Assembly: GCA_030616535.1 (NCBI GenBank)
Contig: JAUWXE010000007.1
Location: forward strand, 1 to 20,172
Source: Candidatus Aerophobota bacterium
GTDB taxonomy: Bacteria > Aerophobota > Aerophobia > Aerophobales > AE-B3A
Length of the DNA stretch: 20,172 nt
Direction of reading: 5' to 3'
Shown in pieces: positions 1-7,041 of the stretch (its first letter is position 1; each line of letters starts with the position of its first letter). The translations under genes and the position numbers were made by a program. Below the pieces are notes generated by a model, which did not search any database, was not told the DNA's origin, and saw nothing but the letters and a program-made list of their open reading frames with translations.

Positions 1-132
1 CTGAAGCAGACGACCTACCTTGCTACGCGATAGCCCCAACATGGTAGCAATACGGCTCTCCTTCAATCCTTCCTTATAGTACAACCAGGCTATTCTCGTT
101 ATTAGGTCTGTCATCGGGCCAGTGAGCTTCAT
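1..132 (-). CDS. SorC/DeoR-like sugar-binding transcriptional regulator, N-terminus only (runs off the left edge)
   Basis: Reading leftward from an ATG at 132, the first 44 codons translate to a helix-turn-helix typical of the SorC (CggR/DeoR-like) family. It has the RIAWLYYKEGLKESRIA stretch followed by LGLSRSKVGRLLQ, where the second half is the recognition helix. The rest of the protein, which in this family is a sugar-phosphate-binding effector domain, lies outside the window. A GGAAGAG ribosome site sits about 8 bases before the ATG, which supports this start; an upstream in-frame TTG is possible. The promoter and operator-like half-sites just upstream suggest autoregulation. The regulated sugar pathway cannot be seen. 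The family call is firm, the substrate unknown. Confidence 0.75.
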   Translation of the reverse strand, partial: MKLTGPMTDLITRIAWLYYKEGLKESRIATMLGLSRSKVGRLLQ

Positions 133-149
133 ACTGAGGCTCTTCCACT

Positions 150-173
150 TTGAGTATTTTCTCAATAATTGAG
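150..173 (-). promoter_or_regulatory. Operator-like array of TTGAG/CTCAA half-sites in the SorC-like gene leader
   Basis: Three half-sites alternate in orientation: TTGAG at 150-154, CTCAA at 161-165 and TTGAG at 169-173. The last two form a perfect 13-base palindrome (CTCAAT, A, ATTGAG). The array lies just downstream of the -10 box, where a bound repressor would block transcription. SorC-family regulators commonly bind such repeats near their own promoters; binding here is inferred. Confidence 0.5.
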
Positions 174-182
174 CATAATCTT

Positions 183-210
183 ATTATAATCAAAAATTTC
201 TAGGCGTCAA
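183..210 (-). promoter_or_regulatory. Sigma-70-type promoter for the SorC-like regulator
   Basis: On the minus strand, TTGACG (210-205) is followed by a 16-base spacer and a perfect TATAAT (188-183). The start of transcription would fall near 176, about 45 bases before the ATG. The rest of the gap up to the clpC terminator (211-358) shows nothing I can assign. Confidence 0.65.
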
Positions 211-358
211 GTGGGTCATTGAACTTGAAAAATTGAAAGTGACCATGACTCTTTTAGAGAACTTTCGAAAAAACGGAGATTTTTGATATAAAGGAAAGGA
301 TGTACTATTTTTGCAATCTTTTTGTTAATGGGTAGGGTAAGGAAGAGCAAATTAAGTT

Positions 359-403
359 GGCCCTCCTGGGCTTGATTCTCTCAGAAGACAGCCCTGGAGG
401 GCC
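359..403 (-). terminator. GC-rich hairpin terminator after clpC
   Basis: GGCCCTCC pairs with GGAGGGCC, and after one T-T mismatch GGGCT pairs with AGCCC, around a 17-base loop. The hairpin begins 16 bases after the clpC stop. The T-run is weak on the minus strand (AACTTAATTT) and somewhat better on the plus strand, so it may act in both directions. Confidence 0.6.
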
Positions 404-419
404 TTTGGTTTTAAATCTC

Positions 420-2870
420 TTATTTATTCAGTGCTCCCGCAAACTCCTCTTTTTTCTTGAGGACAATATTTTCTTCTTCTATTTCCACGGCGACAGTGTC
501 TCCTTGCTTGAATTTCCCTTCCAGAATCTTCTCGGATAGAGGATTCTCAACCAACCTCTGGATGGCTCTCCTCAAGGGTCGAGCTCCAAAATCAGGATCG
601 TACCCCTCCTTGGTGATTAGATCCTTTGCCTCCTCGGTGACCTCCAGCTTGATCTCCTTTTCCTTAAGAAGCTCCTTAACCTCATTGAGCATCAAATCTA
701 CGATTTTCTTGATCTCTTTTTTCGTCAAGGAGTGAAAGACAATTACCTCATCCACCCGGTTCAGAAATTCAGGACGGAAGTTTCTCTTCAGTTCAGACAT
801 CACTTTACCTTTGATTTCCTCGTGGGATAAAGTTCCCTTATCTTGGGCCTGGAATCCAAGACTCCCTTCGGTAGTGATCTGTTCGGTTCCCAAATTAGAG
901 GTCATAATCAAAACGGTATTTCTGAAGTCTACTGCGTGTCCTAAATTGTCCGAGAGCCTGCCATCTTCCATGACTTGAAGGAGGATATTGAATACATCTG
1001 GGTGAGCTTTTTCAATTTCGTCCAGCAAAATTACTGAATATGGGCGACGTCTGATCTTCTCGGTGAGCTCCCCTCCTTCCTGGTATCCTACATAGCCCGG
1101 AGGAGCACCAATAAGCCGAGAGACGTTGAACCTCTCCATATATTCAGACATATCCAGCCTGATCAAGGCATCCTCATCTCCAAAGAGGAACTGGGCTAAA
1201 TTACGGGCCAGGTAGGTTTTGCCTACTCCAGTAGGACCTATGAAGATAAAGACCCCCAGAGGTCTTTTGATATTCTTCACTCCTGCTCGCGCTCGACGGA
1301 TAGACTGAGAGAGCGCGCGGATCGCTTCATTCTGGCCAACCATTTGTTGATGGAGACTCTCTTCCATGCTAAGAAGCTTTGTCGATTCATCCTCGGTGAG
1401 ATCCTTGACAGGAATATTGGTCCAACTGGCAATGATGTGAGCCACATCCTTGGGGGTAACCTTAAGGCTTTCCGCCTTTTCATCTTTTCCTTTTTGAAGC
1501 TGAGCTTTTTTCTGAGAAAGAGCCTCCCGTAGATTTTTTTCCTCATCCCGAAGCCTTGCTGCTCTTTCAAATTCCTGTTTCTTCACCGCTAACTGTTTTT
1601 CACGTTCGATCTCCTGCAGTCTCATTTCTATTTTCCTAAGCTGGCCCGACTCACCACTCTGCATTCTTACCCTTGCCGCGGCTTCGTCTACTACGTCAAT
1701 GGCCTTATCAGGAAGGAATCTTCCCTGAATGTAACGATGAGAGTGATTAGCTGCTGCTACCAGAGTCTCATCGGTTATCTTTACGCGGTGAAATTCCTCA
1801 TATTTGGGTCTCAGGCCTTTAAGAATCTCAATGGTTTGCTCAACCGTAGGCTCACCCACCACTACTGTCTGAAATCTCCTCTCCAGTGCATCATCTTTTT
1901 CCACGTATTTACGGTACTCATTCAGAGTGGTTGCCCCAATACACTGAAATTCTCCTCTGGCCAGAGAAGGCTTGAGCATATTTGAGGCATCTATGGCTCC
2001 CTCCGCTGCTCCCGCTCCTACCAGGGTATGTACCTCATCCACAAAGAGGATGATGTTCTTGGCCTTCCTGATTTCGTTTAACACCACCTCCAGCCTCTTC
2101 TCGAACTCTCCTCGATATTTGGTCCCGGCTACCATTCCTCCCAGTTCAATATTCACCACCCGTTTGTCTAAAAGAACCTCAGGAACAGAACCTTTCACTA
2201 TTTTTTGTGCCAGACCCTCGACCACGGCTGTCTTACCTACCCCCGCTTCGCCGATGAGGACCGGATTGTTTTTGGTGCGCCGGCAGAGAATCTGCATTAC
2301 CCGCTCAATCTCTTTTTCTCTACCAATGACCGGATCCAGCTTTCCTTCTTTAGCTAGCCGGGTTAGATCACGACCGAATCGATCCAGAGCCGGAGTTCTG
2401 CTGGATCCTGCTACCTTGGCTGCTGAAGACGGCAGCTCTCCTACCAGATTAATTACCTCCTGCCTTAGCTGCTCCAGATCTACCCCTAAACTGACAAGAA
2501 TTTGGACGGCTAGACTCTCCTTGTCTTTGATCAATCCTAAGAGAAGATGTTCGGTCCCTAGATAGTCGTGTCCCAATTGTCTTACCTCTTCTGCGGCTAA
2601 CTGTAAGGCTCTATTGGCCCGGAGAGTAAAGGGAATCTGTCCCAGGAATGAAGTTTTCTGACCTCTCCCTACTGCTTTTTCCACTTCCTGGCGGACTCGG
2701 GCCAGATCTATTCCGGAGCTCTTTAAGGCATTAGCAGCTATTCCTTCATTTTCCCCGATCAATCCTAAAAGGATATGTTCGGTTCCAAAATAACCATGGT
2801 TTAATCTATTGGCTTCTTCTTGAGCCAACGAGATGGCTCGTTTTGCTTGGTCAGTAAATCTATTAAACAT
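420..2870 (-). CDS. clpC: ClpC, AAA+ unfoldase of the Clp protease
   Basis: This 816-residue protein is a full-length HSP100 chaperone that unfolds proteins and feeds them to ClpP. It has the double Clp_N repeat (about 1-145). The first ATPase domain has Walker A GEAGVGKT (207-214) and Walker B ILFVDE (274-279). A UVR coiled-coil middle domain covers about 419-452 and is the mark of ClpC rather than ClpA or ClpB. The second ATPase domain has Walker A GPTGVGKT (545-552) and Walker B VILLDE (613-618). The LGF tripeptide at 671-673 is the ClpP-docking loop. AAGGAGG lies 7 bases before the ATG. The gene follows a MarR-type regulator on the same strand with 147 bases between them. No mcsA, mcsB or ctsR is present in the window, and I see no clear promoter of its own. 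Confidence 0.97.
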   Translation of the reverse strand: MFNRFTDQAKRAISLAQEEANRLNHGYFGTEHILLGLIGENEGIAANALKSSGIDLARVRQEVEKAVGRGQKTSFLGQIPFTLRANRALQLAAEEVRQLGHDYLGTEHLLLGLIKDKESLAVQILVSLGVDLEQLRQEVINLVGELPSSAAKVAGSSRTPALDRFGRDLTRLAKEGKLDPVIGREKEIERVMQILCRRTKNNPVLIGEAGVGKTAVVEGLAQKIVKGSVPEVLLDKRVVNIELGGMVAGTKYRGEFEKRLEVVLNEIRKAKNIILFVDEVHTLVGAGAAEGAIDASNMLKPSLARGEFQCIGATTLNEYRKYVEKDDALERRFQTVVVGEPTVEQTIEILKGLRPKYEEFHRVKITDETLVAAANHSHRYIQGRFLPDKAIDVVDEAAARVRMQSGESGQLRKIEMRLQEIEREKQLAVKKQEFERAARLRDEEKNLREALSQKKAQLQKGKDEKAESLKVTPKDVAHIIASWTNIPVKDLTEDESTKLLSMEESLHQQMVGQNEAIRALSQSIRRARAGVKNIKRPLGVFIFIGPTGVGKTYLARNLAQFLFGDEDALIRLDMSEYMERFNVSRLIGAPPGYVGYQEGGELTEKIRRRPYSVILLDEIEKAHPDVFNILLQVMEDGRLSDNLGHAVDFRNTVLIMTSNLGTEQITTEGSLGFQAQDKGTLSHEEIKGKVMSELKRNFRPEFLNRVDEVIVFHSLTKKEIKKIVDLMLNEVKELLKEKEIKLEVTEEAKDLITKEGYDPDFGARPLRRAIQRLVENPLSEKILEGKFKQGDTVAVEIEEENIVLKKKEEFAGALNK

Positions 2871-2927
2871 AATCAGCCTCCTTTTAAGTCTTTACGTTTT
2901 TCTCTCTCGCTTGCCCATTTGTAATCT

Positions 2928-2985
2928 GGTAGTCGCAAGGCTCAGAACCTGCGCAAACAAGCGCAACCTAAAGGTTGCGGCTACC
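2928..2985. repeat. REP-like palindromic element between marR and clpC
   Basis: The outer arms GGTAGTCGCAAGG (2928-2940) and GGTTGCGGCTACC (2973-2985) are near-complementary. Inside, CGCAACC (2962-2968), a TAAA loop and GGTTGCG (2973-2979) form a competing perfect hairpin. It lies in the clpC 5' leader, so it could affect clpC mRNA, but the shape fits a dispersed intergenic palindrome. No T-run follows, so a terminator is unlikely. Confidence 0.55.
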
Positions 2986-3017
2986 TTGCCCCATTCTCTC
3001 ACTCTATTCATTAGCTC

Positions 3018-3614
3018 CTAATCCTCAGGGAACATTTTCTCCCAAGAAAATTTTCTTTCGTGATTTCTCCAGAATCTTTCCCATTTGCCACTAGCTCTAG
3101 TCAGATTTAATTTATTGATTAAACAATCATCAAAGTGCTCGGTTCCACAATGTAAACATACCTTGTTAATGATTGCTTCATCTGATAGGGCAGCCTCAAG
3201 GAACCTTGTTAATCCCTGAGTTAGAAATCTTTGCTCATCCTCCTCTAGTCTCACGAAGATCTGAGCTATTTCTGTTCGTCTTTTTTCTTCTATAGTTTCC
3301 AGCACCCTTACTCCTTTAAGGGTAACTCTTAGTCGGGTGTTTCTTCGATCAGCTTCATCGTCCCTTCGCTGAGTCAGCCCTCTATCAATAAGCCTGTTTA
3401 TCAGTTTACTGGCCGCTGGGTAACTTATGGCCAGGCCATTGGCTAAATCTCCTACCAGACAATCCTCATGCTGTTTAAGAAATCTCAAACCCCTCAACTG
3501 AGGTGCAGTGAGACGGTACTCCCTTAAATACCTCAATGTCTCCAGAGTAGTCATATTAATTAACCGGCTGAAAAGATCCATCAGTCTTTCTAACTCCAGG
3601 AGATAACGTTCCAT
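3018..3614 (-). CDS. MarR-family transcriptional regulator with a C-terminal cysteine cluster
   Basis: This 198-residue protein carries a MarR winged helix at about residues 38-102. The recognition helix is near ISYPAASKLINRLIDRGL, and the wing carries the hallmark DRR (89-91) followed by LRVTLKG. The protein is longer than a typical 140-160-residue MarR. Its extra C-terminus contains C153, C156, H160 and C164 (CLHCGTEHFDDC), a plausible metal or redox site. The tail after it is rich in Trp and basic residues. The start is the ATG at 3614, with AGGGAAAG just upstream. The gene is preceded by a strong promoter with a palindromic operator and followed by clpC on the same strand. Autoregulation and control of clpC are inferred. 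The ligand is unknown. Confidence 0.85.
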   Translation of the reverse strand: MERYLLELERLMDLFSRLINMTTLETLRYLREYRLTAPQLRGLRFLKQHEDCLVGDLANGLAISYPAASKLINRLIDRGLTQRRDDEADRRNTRLRVTLKGVRVLETIEEKRRTEIAQIFVRLEEDEQRFLTQGLTRFLEAALSDEAIINKVCLHCGTEHFDDCLINKLNLTRASGKWERFWRNHERKFSWEKMFPED

Positions 3615-3627
3615 CTTTCCCTGCTTA

Positions 3628-3650
3628 ATTATTTAACTTGGTTAAATAAT
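3628..3650. promoter_or_regulatory. MarR-type palindromic operator
   Basis: This is a perfect 10-base inverted repeat around a TTG centre, with arms ATTATTTAAC and GTTAAATAAT. It overlaps the -10 box of the marR promoter and ends 13 bases before the ATG. Size and symmetry fit a MarR dimer site, and its position predicts autorepression. It could also be read as a simple AT-rich hairpin. Confidence 0.65.
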
Positions 3651-3673
3651 AGCACAAAAAAATAAATTGTCAA
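3646..3673 (-). promoter_or_regulatory. Promoter of the marR-clpC unit
   Basis: On the minus strand, a perfect TTGACA (3673-3668) is followed by a 16-base spacer and TATTAT (3651-3646). This is one of the best sigma-70-type matches in the window, and the only clear promoter upstream of clpC. Confidence 0.7.
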
Positions 3674-3718
3674 GGGGGGGTGCGTGCTGGTTGACCCCCC
3701 CTAAAAATCTGGTAAACT
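3673..3718 (+). promoter_or_regulatory. Divergent promoter candidate and G7/C7 hairpin
   Basis: AGGGGGGG (3673-3680) can pair with CCCCCCCT (3695-3702) around a 14-base loop. Overlapping its right arm, TTGACC (3691-3696), a 16-base spacer and TAAACT (3713-3718) form a weak plus-strand promoter pointing at the PHP gene. The hairpin lies between the two divergent -35 boxes. The promoter match is only partial. Confidence 0.35.
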
Positions 3719-3896
3719 TTGGAATTCCCAATTCTTAAAAGACCGGAGAGAGAACTCGTAAGGTTAACCTGGATAGAAAAGAAATTGAAAGAAGATAATT
3801 TTAGAGGAAAAAGAGACTTTATTAGTTTGAAGCCGGCTACTCAGAGATTACAAATGACTTTATCGTATTCGACAGAGACAAGGATAATAGACAAGA
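3719..3896. other. Unassigned AT-rich stretch upstream of the PHP gene
   Basis: I see no credible gene in this stretch. A 63-codon open frame starts at a TTG with no ribosome site and ends inside the inverted repeat that follows. The segment would be 5' leader if the promoter at 3691-3718 drives the PHP gene. Confidence 0.4.
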
Positions 3897-3976
3897 AAAA
3901 GGGGACGTGATTATTTTTTTAGTTCTCTCTTCTCACAATTATTTCTTCTTGTCAAAAAATAATCACGTCCCCTTTT
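3897..3976. repeat. Long perfect inverted repeat (23-base arms)
   Basis: Arms at 3897-3919 and 3954-3976 are exact reverse complements, each built from a GGGGACGTGATTA core flanked by A and T runs. The loop is 34 bases. Runs of A/G before the left arm and of C/T after the right arm extend the purine-pyrimidine bias. The layout resembles a small non-autonomous palindromic element (MITE or REP type); no transposase gene is near. It ends 26 bases before the PHP start, so it would fold in that mRNA's leader. Confidence 0.6.
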
Positions 3977-4002
3977 CCCCCTTTTTCTTTTGGAAATAAG
4001 AA

Positions 4003-4731
4003 ATGATGACTCATAGAAGATTAAAAGCTGATCTACACCTACATACCAGCGAGGACCCCAAAGATAAAGTCAGATATTCGGCCAGGCAATTGATTGATCA
4101 TGCATCTCAGATGGGCTTTGATGTCCTCGCCATTACCAACCACAATTCTTACACCTATAATGATTATTTGAGAGACTACGCTGTCAGCAAAGGGATTCTT
4201 TTGATTCCCGGGATTGAGCTTTCTGTACAGGGAAAGCACATCGTACTGCTGAATACCACCGATAATGCTCCCCAAAAGATTCAAAGCCTGCAGGACCTAA
4301 GGGATCAAAAAAATGAGGATAGCTTAGTGGTAGCTCCCCATCCATACTTTCCCATGTTTCAGGCACTAAAGTCGAAGTTGGAAGAGTACCTCGATACCTT
4401 CGATGCTATAGAATACACTCATTTCTACTTCCCCAGAGTTAATTACAACAAAAAAGCTGAAAGAAAAGCAAGAGAGTTTAATCTTCCTCTGATAGGGGTT
4501 TCTGACGCCCATCTTCTTCGTCAAATAGGTTTGACCTACTCTCTCATTGATGCAGAAAAGACCCCCGAGGCTGTCATTGGTGCAATTAGAAAAAAAAGAG
4601 TCCACATAGTTACCCAGCCCATGAGACTCACCTTTTCTAATGTCCTTCTAAGTTTAAAGCATTTCGCCGCTCAGGCCATAAATCGTCGGGGTGGACTTGT
4701 CTTGGAACCTTCAAAAGATTCCGAGGCTTGA
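4003..4731 (+). CDS. PHP-domain metal-dependent phosphoesterase
   Basis: The 242-residue protein has the PHP metal-binding pattern. HxH lies in KADLHLHTSEDP (H12, H14), H47 in ITNHN, E72 in PGIEL, H79, H113 in APHPYF, and a terminal SDAH (D168, H170). This fits the stand-alone PHP hydrolases that act on nucleotide or sugar phosphates with a bi- or trinuclear metal centre; the substrate cannot be told from sequence. It has no polymerase or histidinol-phosphatase extension. GGAAATAAG precedes the ATG pair at 4003/4006. The gene stands alone and converges with the UVR-protein operon across a shared hairpin. Confidence 0.85.
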   Translation: MMTHRRLKADLHLHTSEDPKDKVRYSARQLIDHASQMGFDVLAITNHNSYTYNDYLRDYAVSKGILLIPGIELSVQGKHIVLLNTTDNAPQKIQSLQDLRDQKNEDSLVVAPHPYFPMFQALKSKLEEYLDTFDAIEYTHFYFPRVNYNKKAERKAREFNLPLIGVSDAHLLRQIGLTYSLIDAEKTPEAVIGAIRKKRVHIVTQPMRLTFSNVLLSLKHFAAQAINRRGGLVLEPSKDSEA

Positions 4732-4763
4732 TAGCACTAGGAAAGAATTAGTATTCAGGAGAT

Positions 4764-4803
4764 TTATACGCGTATCGAGGGGGGAGAGTCCCGAGATATT
4801 CTC
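4764..4803. repeat. Dispersed intergenic repeat, intact copy
   Basis: TTATACGCGTATC, a G-rich middle and GTCCCGAGATAT recur at 13254-13394 with a few changes. The left end holds the self-complementary ATACGCGTAT. Both copies lie just after the stop of a plus-strand gene. Its function is unknown. Confidence 0.5.
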
Positions 4804-4840
4804 AAGGTATGCTCTATTGGCAAGATGGCTTTAATTTTTT

Positions 4841-4871
4841 ACCCCGTTAGATAGTAAACATCTAACGGGGT
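4841..4871. terminator. Bidirectional hairpin between convergent genes
   Basis: ACCCCGTTAGAT (4841-4852) and ATCTAACGGGGT (4860-4871) form a perfect 12-bp stem with a 7-base loop. It sits between the PHP gene and the oppositely oriented UVR gene, whose stop codon lies in the right arm. The T-run after the stem is short in both directions (GGTTTA on the plus strand), so termination is likely but not canonical. Confidence 0.6.
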
Positions 4872-5623
4872 TTACCCTGCAGCTCTTTTATTTTATCCCG
4901 GAGTCGAGCTGCCTCTTCAAAATCTTCCCTTCCGACAGCTTCTTCTAACTCTATGTTCAATTTTTCCGAGTGCGTAAGCGGTTTCTTCTTTCTGATTTCT
5001 CGTGCTAGTTCTCTCAGTGATTCTATTTCCTCACTTTCTTTGGATAATTCTGGCTGATCCAAACTCTGGAAAAAGTCATCAATTCTTTCCATTCCCAGTT
5101 TTGTTTGTTTTAAGGCTCTCTGATAATCTTTTTTTTCTAAACTGATCAATGCTTTTGCTTTGGTATTCATCATTATTATATAGGGTATGTAGCGGGCAAA
5201 AGTAGTTTTATATCGCTCATCCGCACCATATCTTAAAACCAACTGGTGTGCTCTGAGGTTCCGCTCGGTATCTCTTATCACTCCTCGATAATCTTTTAAC
5301 GAAAACAGACTGAGGTAGCGATGGTAATATTGGACAGCTTCCTCATGTAGGCTTTCACAATCACTCTTGCTCAATTCAAATCCCCGGGTGGTGCCATGGC
5401 TGGCTTTATATTGTTCTAATTGTAATAGATAATAATCTAGTAAGGACTCTTTCCTATAAGGCCTTTTTCCATCGGGTCTACCCTCTGCTTCCATCTGGAG
5501 AAGACCAAGTTCTATCCTCATTTGAATTTTATCCTTTCCATTCCTTCCCTTTATTTTTCTTGCAGTGATCTTACCTGGCCGGTATTCCCATCCTTCCATA
5601 GCGGGGCCAATATCTTCACTCAT
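4862..5623 (-). CDS. UVR-motif protein of unknown function
   Basis: This 253-residue soluble protein ends in a clear UVR motif (about 222-253, with EDFEEAARLRDKIKEL). The same motif occurs in UvrB, UvrC, McsA and the ClpC middle domain. The N-terminus has a conserved-looking block with ELGLLQMEAEGRPDGKRP (about 38-55), which I associate with uncharacterised UVR-containing proteins of several environmental phyla. The middle is helical, with a possible TPR-like character (about 85-190), but I see no catalytic motif. A strong AGGAGG lies 6 bases before the ATG. It is the last gene of an operon, 11 bases after the LarA-family gene. It lacks the Cys pairs of McsA. A partner role with a UVR-binding complex is only a guess. 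Confidence 0.75.
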   Translation of the reverse strand: MSEDIGPAMEGWEYRPGKITARKIKGRNGKDKIQMRIELGLLQMEAEGRPDGKRPYRKESLLDYYLLQLEQYKASHGTTRGFELSKSDCESLHEEAVQYYHRYLSLFSLKDYRGVIRDTERNLRAHQLVLRYGADERYKTTFARYIPYIIMMNTKAKALISLEKKDYQRALKQTKLGMERIDDFFQSLDQPELSKESEEIESLRELAREIRKKKPLTHSEKLNIELEEAVGREDFEEAARLRDKIKELQGKPR

Positions 5624-5634
5624 ATCTTCCTCCT

Positions 5635-7023
5635 CTAGAGTAGGTTGCCATCAGTCTGAAGGTCAGCCGCTACACCGGGAAACAAGGATTTTGAAACTCC
5701 AGCTTCTTTTTTTCTTTCTTTGGTTGGGTGAGCGCTGTAAATAGCTAGCTTATTGGCATCTTTAAACACTAAGATCGTCTCCCGGGGGTCAGCTCTAATC
5801 CATCGGTCGATGATTTTCTGTGGATTTTTGGTAGGGTTTAAATGAGCTGCCTGAACTGTTCTTTCATCAAGCTTGGAATATAGCCAGATTCTATTTACTC
5901 GCCCCATGATTCTTGCCATTTTATAAGCCTTCTGCTTGAACAATCGGTAGTTCTTCTTGATTTCAGGAGCAAGCTCACTTTTGGATTTGGTCAGAGTTAG
6001 GGAGTCATAAAAGAATCTTTTGGCCTTTTCACTAGGGGCCAGACCCTGGTGTCCACCGTCGCAGGCAGCTAACCACAGAATCTCTCCTTTGTCAAGAATA
6101 GCACTATTTACTAGATCAAGTCCCCTCTGAGCGGTGTAGAGAGTTTCATCGTTAGGATAACCACCCGGGGAGACAATAGAATATTTGCTGGGTTTTAGAT
6201 AAAAGCTAGTTGTTTGGTCTACCACTTTAATGCCTTCCCTGGTAATAGTTTCAACGTCACCTGCTGCAGCCCAGATAAGTCGCTTGCTACCTATAGTAGC
6301 CAGGGTGTACACTTTCCTACCATGGCTGATAAGATCCATAGCCTCCTGCATATCTTCAGCAACTGGATTGGAACGCCGTTCAGGGTCATAATGCCAGGGA
6401 TGCCTGCCAAAAGATGCCTCCATTTCTAAGGCAAGTCTGTGATTGGTTTCTATTGTTTCAAAGGAGCAACATCCGGGAAGAAAGTTTTTGATAGCATTAC
6501 AATAGCCAGCAAAATAGTGATTCTTCATGTTACTGGTAACAAAAAAGACTTCTACTTTTAAGAGCTCCGGGTCGACTTCAACTTTTGTCCCTCGGCTGGT
6601 TGTACCTACCTTTACCGTGGGTCTTTCACAGTCATGAATCAAAACGGTATGGTTAAGACGGTATCTTTTTGCGATTTCTTCAATAGTTCTCGCAATCTCA
6701 AGATTTCCCTTAACTTCTGGATCATGAGAGCCAGTAGTAATTATGTATTGAATATGCTTTGCTTCCCTTAGCCGTTTTGCACTGGCCTCGATCTGGTGCC
6801 AATGAGGCTGGCCCCTAGTGCTATCCTCCACCAGAGCACACACTTTTTTATTTCTAACCATATCCTCCAATTTTGAACCAGCCAAAGGTTTTTCCAATGC
6901 ATTTTCCAGAATTTCCACATTAGCTGAGATTTCTTCCAATTTCTTTGGTTCAATAATCTGTATCTGCTCATCGGGCAGATCCAACATCAAGCTTTCTTTT
7001 CCATAGGGTAATTTTACTTTCAT
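5635..7023 (-). CDS. larA: LarA-family nickel-pincer racemase/epimerase homologue
   Basis: The 462-residue protein matches the LarA (DUF2088) family. These enzymes racemise or epimerise 2-hydroxyacids with a nickel-pincer nucleotide cofactor. Residues H100 (TTGSH), H169 (SNMKNHYFAG), K179 (CNAIKNFLPG) and H195 (ETNHRL) match the catalytic H108, H174, K184 and cofactor-Lys spacing of L. plantarum LarA; K to H spacing (10 and 16) is identical. The early DxTRP motif appears as EDSTRGQP (66-73). The C-terminal region after residue 350 diverges, so the substrate may not be lactate. LarB, LarC and LarE, which make the cofactor, are absent from the window. It sits between an unknown gene and the UVR gene, with 11- and 18-base gaps. 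Confidence 0.8.
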   Translation of the reverse strand: MKVKLPYGKESLMLDLPDEQIQIIEPKKLEEISANVEILENALEKPLAGSKLEDMVRNKKVCALVEDSTRGQPHWHQIEASAKRLREAKHIQYIITTGSHDPEVKGNLEIARTIEEIAKRYRLNHTVLIHDCERPTVKVGTTSRGTKVEVDPELLKVEVFFVTSNMKNHYFAGYCNAIKNFLPGCCSFETIETNHRLALEMEASFGRHPWHYDPERRSNPVAEDMQEAMDLISHGRKVYTLATIGSKRLIWAAAGDVETITREGIKVVDQTTSFYLKPSKYSIVSPGGYPNDETLYTAQRGLDLVNSAILDKGEILWLAACDGGHQGLAPSEKAKRFFYDSLTLTKSKSELAPEIKKNYRLFKQKAYKMARIMGRVNRIWLYSKLDERTVQAAHLNPTKNPQKIIDRWIRADPRETILVFKDANKLAIYSAHPTKERKKEAGVSKSLFPGVAADLQTDGNLL

Positions 7024-7041
7024 TTTGAGTAAATACGCTCC

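Noticed and set aside
1972..2565. 197-codon plus-strand frame antisense to clpC
   Set aside because: It is a shadow of clpC, with Ser/Arg-rich low-complexity composition and no ribosome site.
3719..3910. 63-codon open frame between marR and the PHP gene
   Set aside because: It starts at TTG without a ribosome site, has no recognisable domain and ends inside an inverted-repeat arm.
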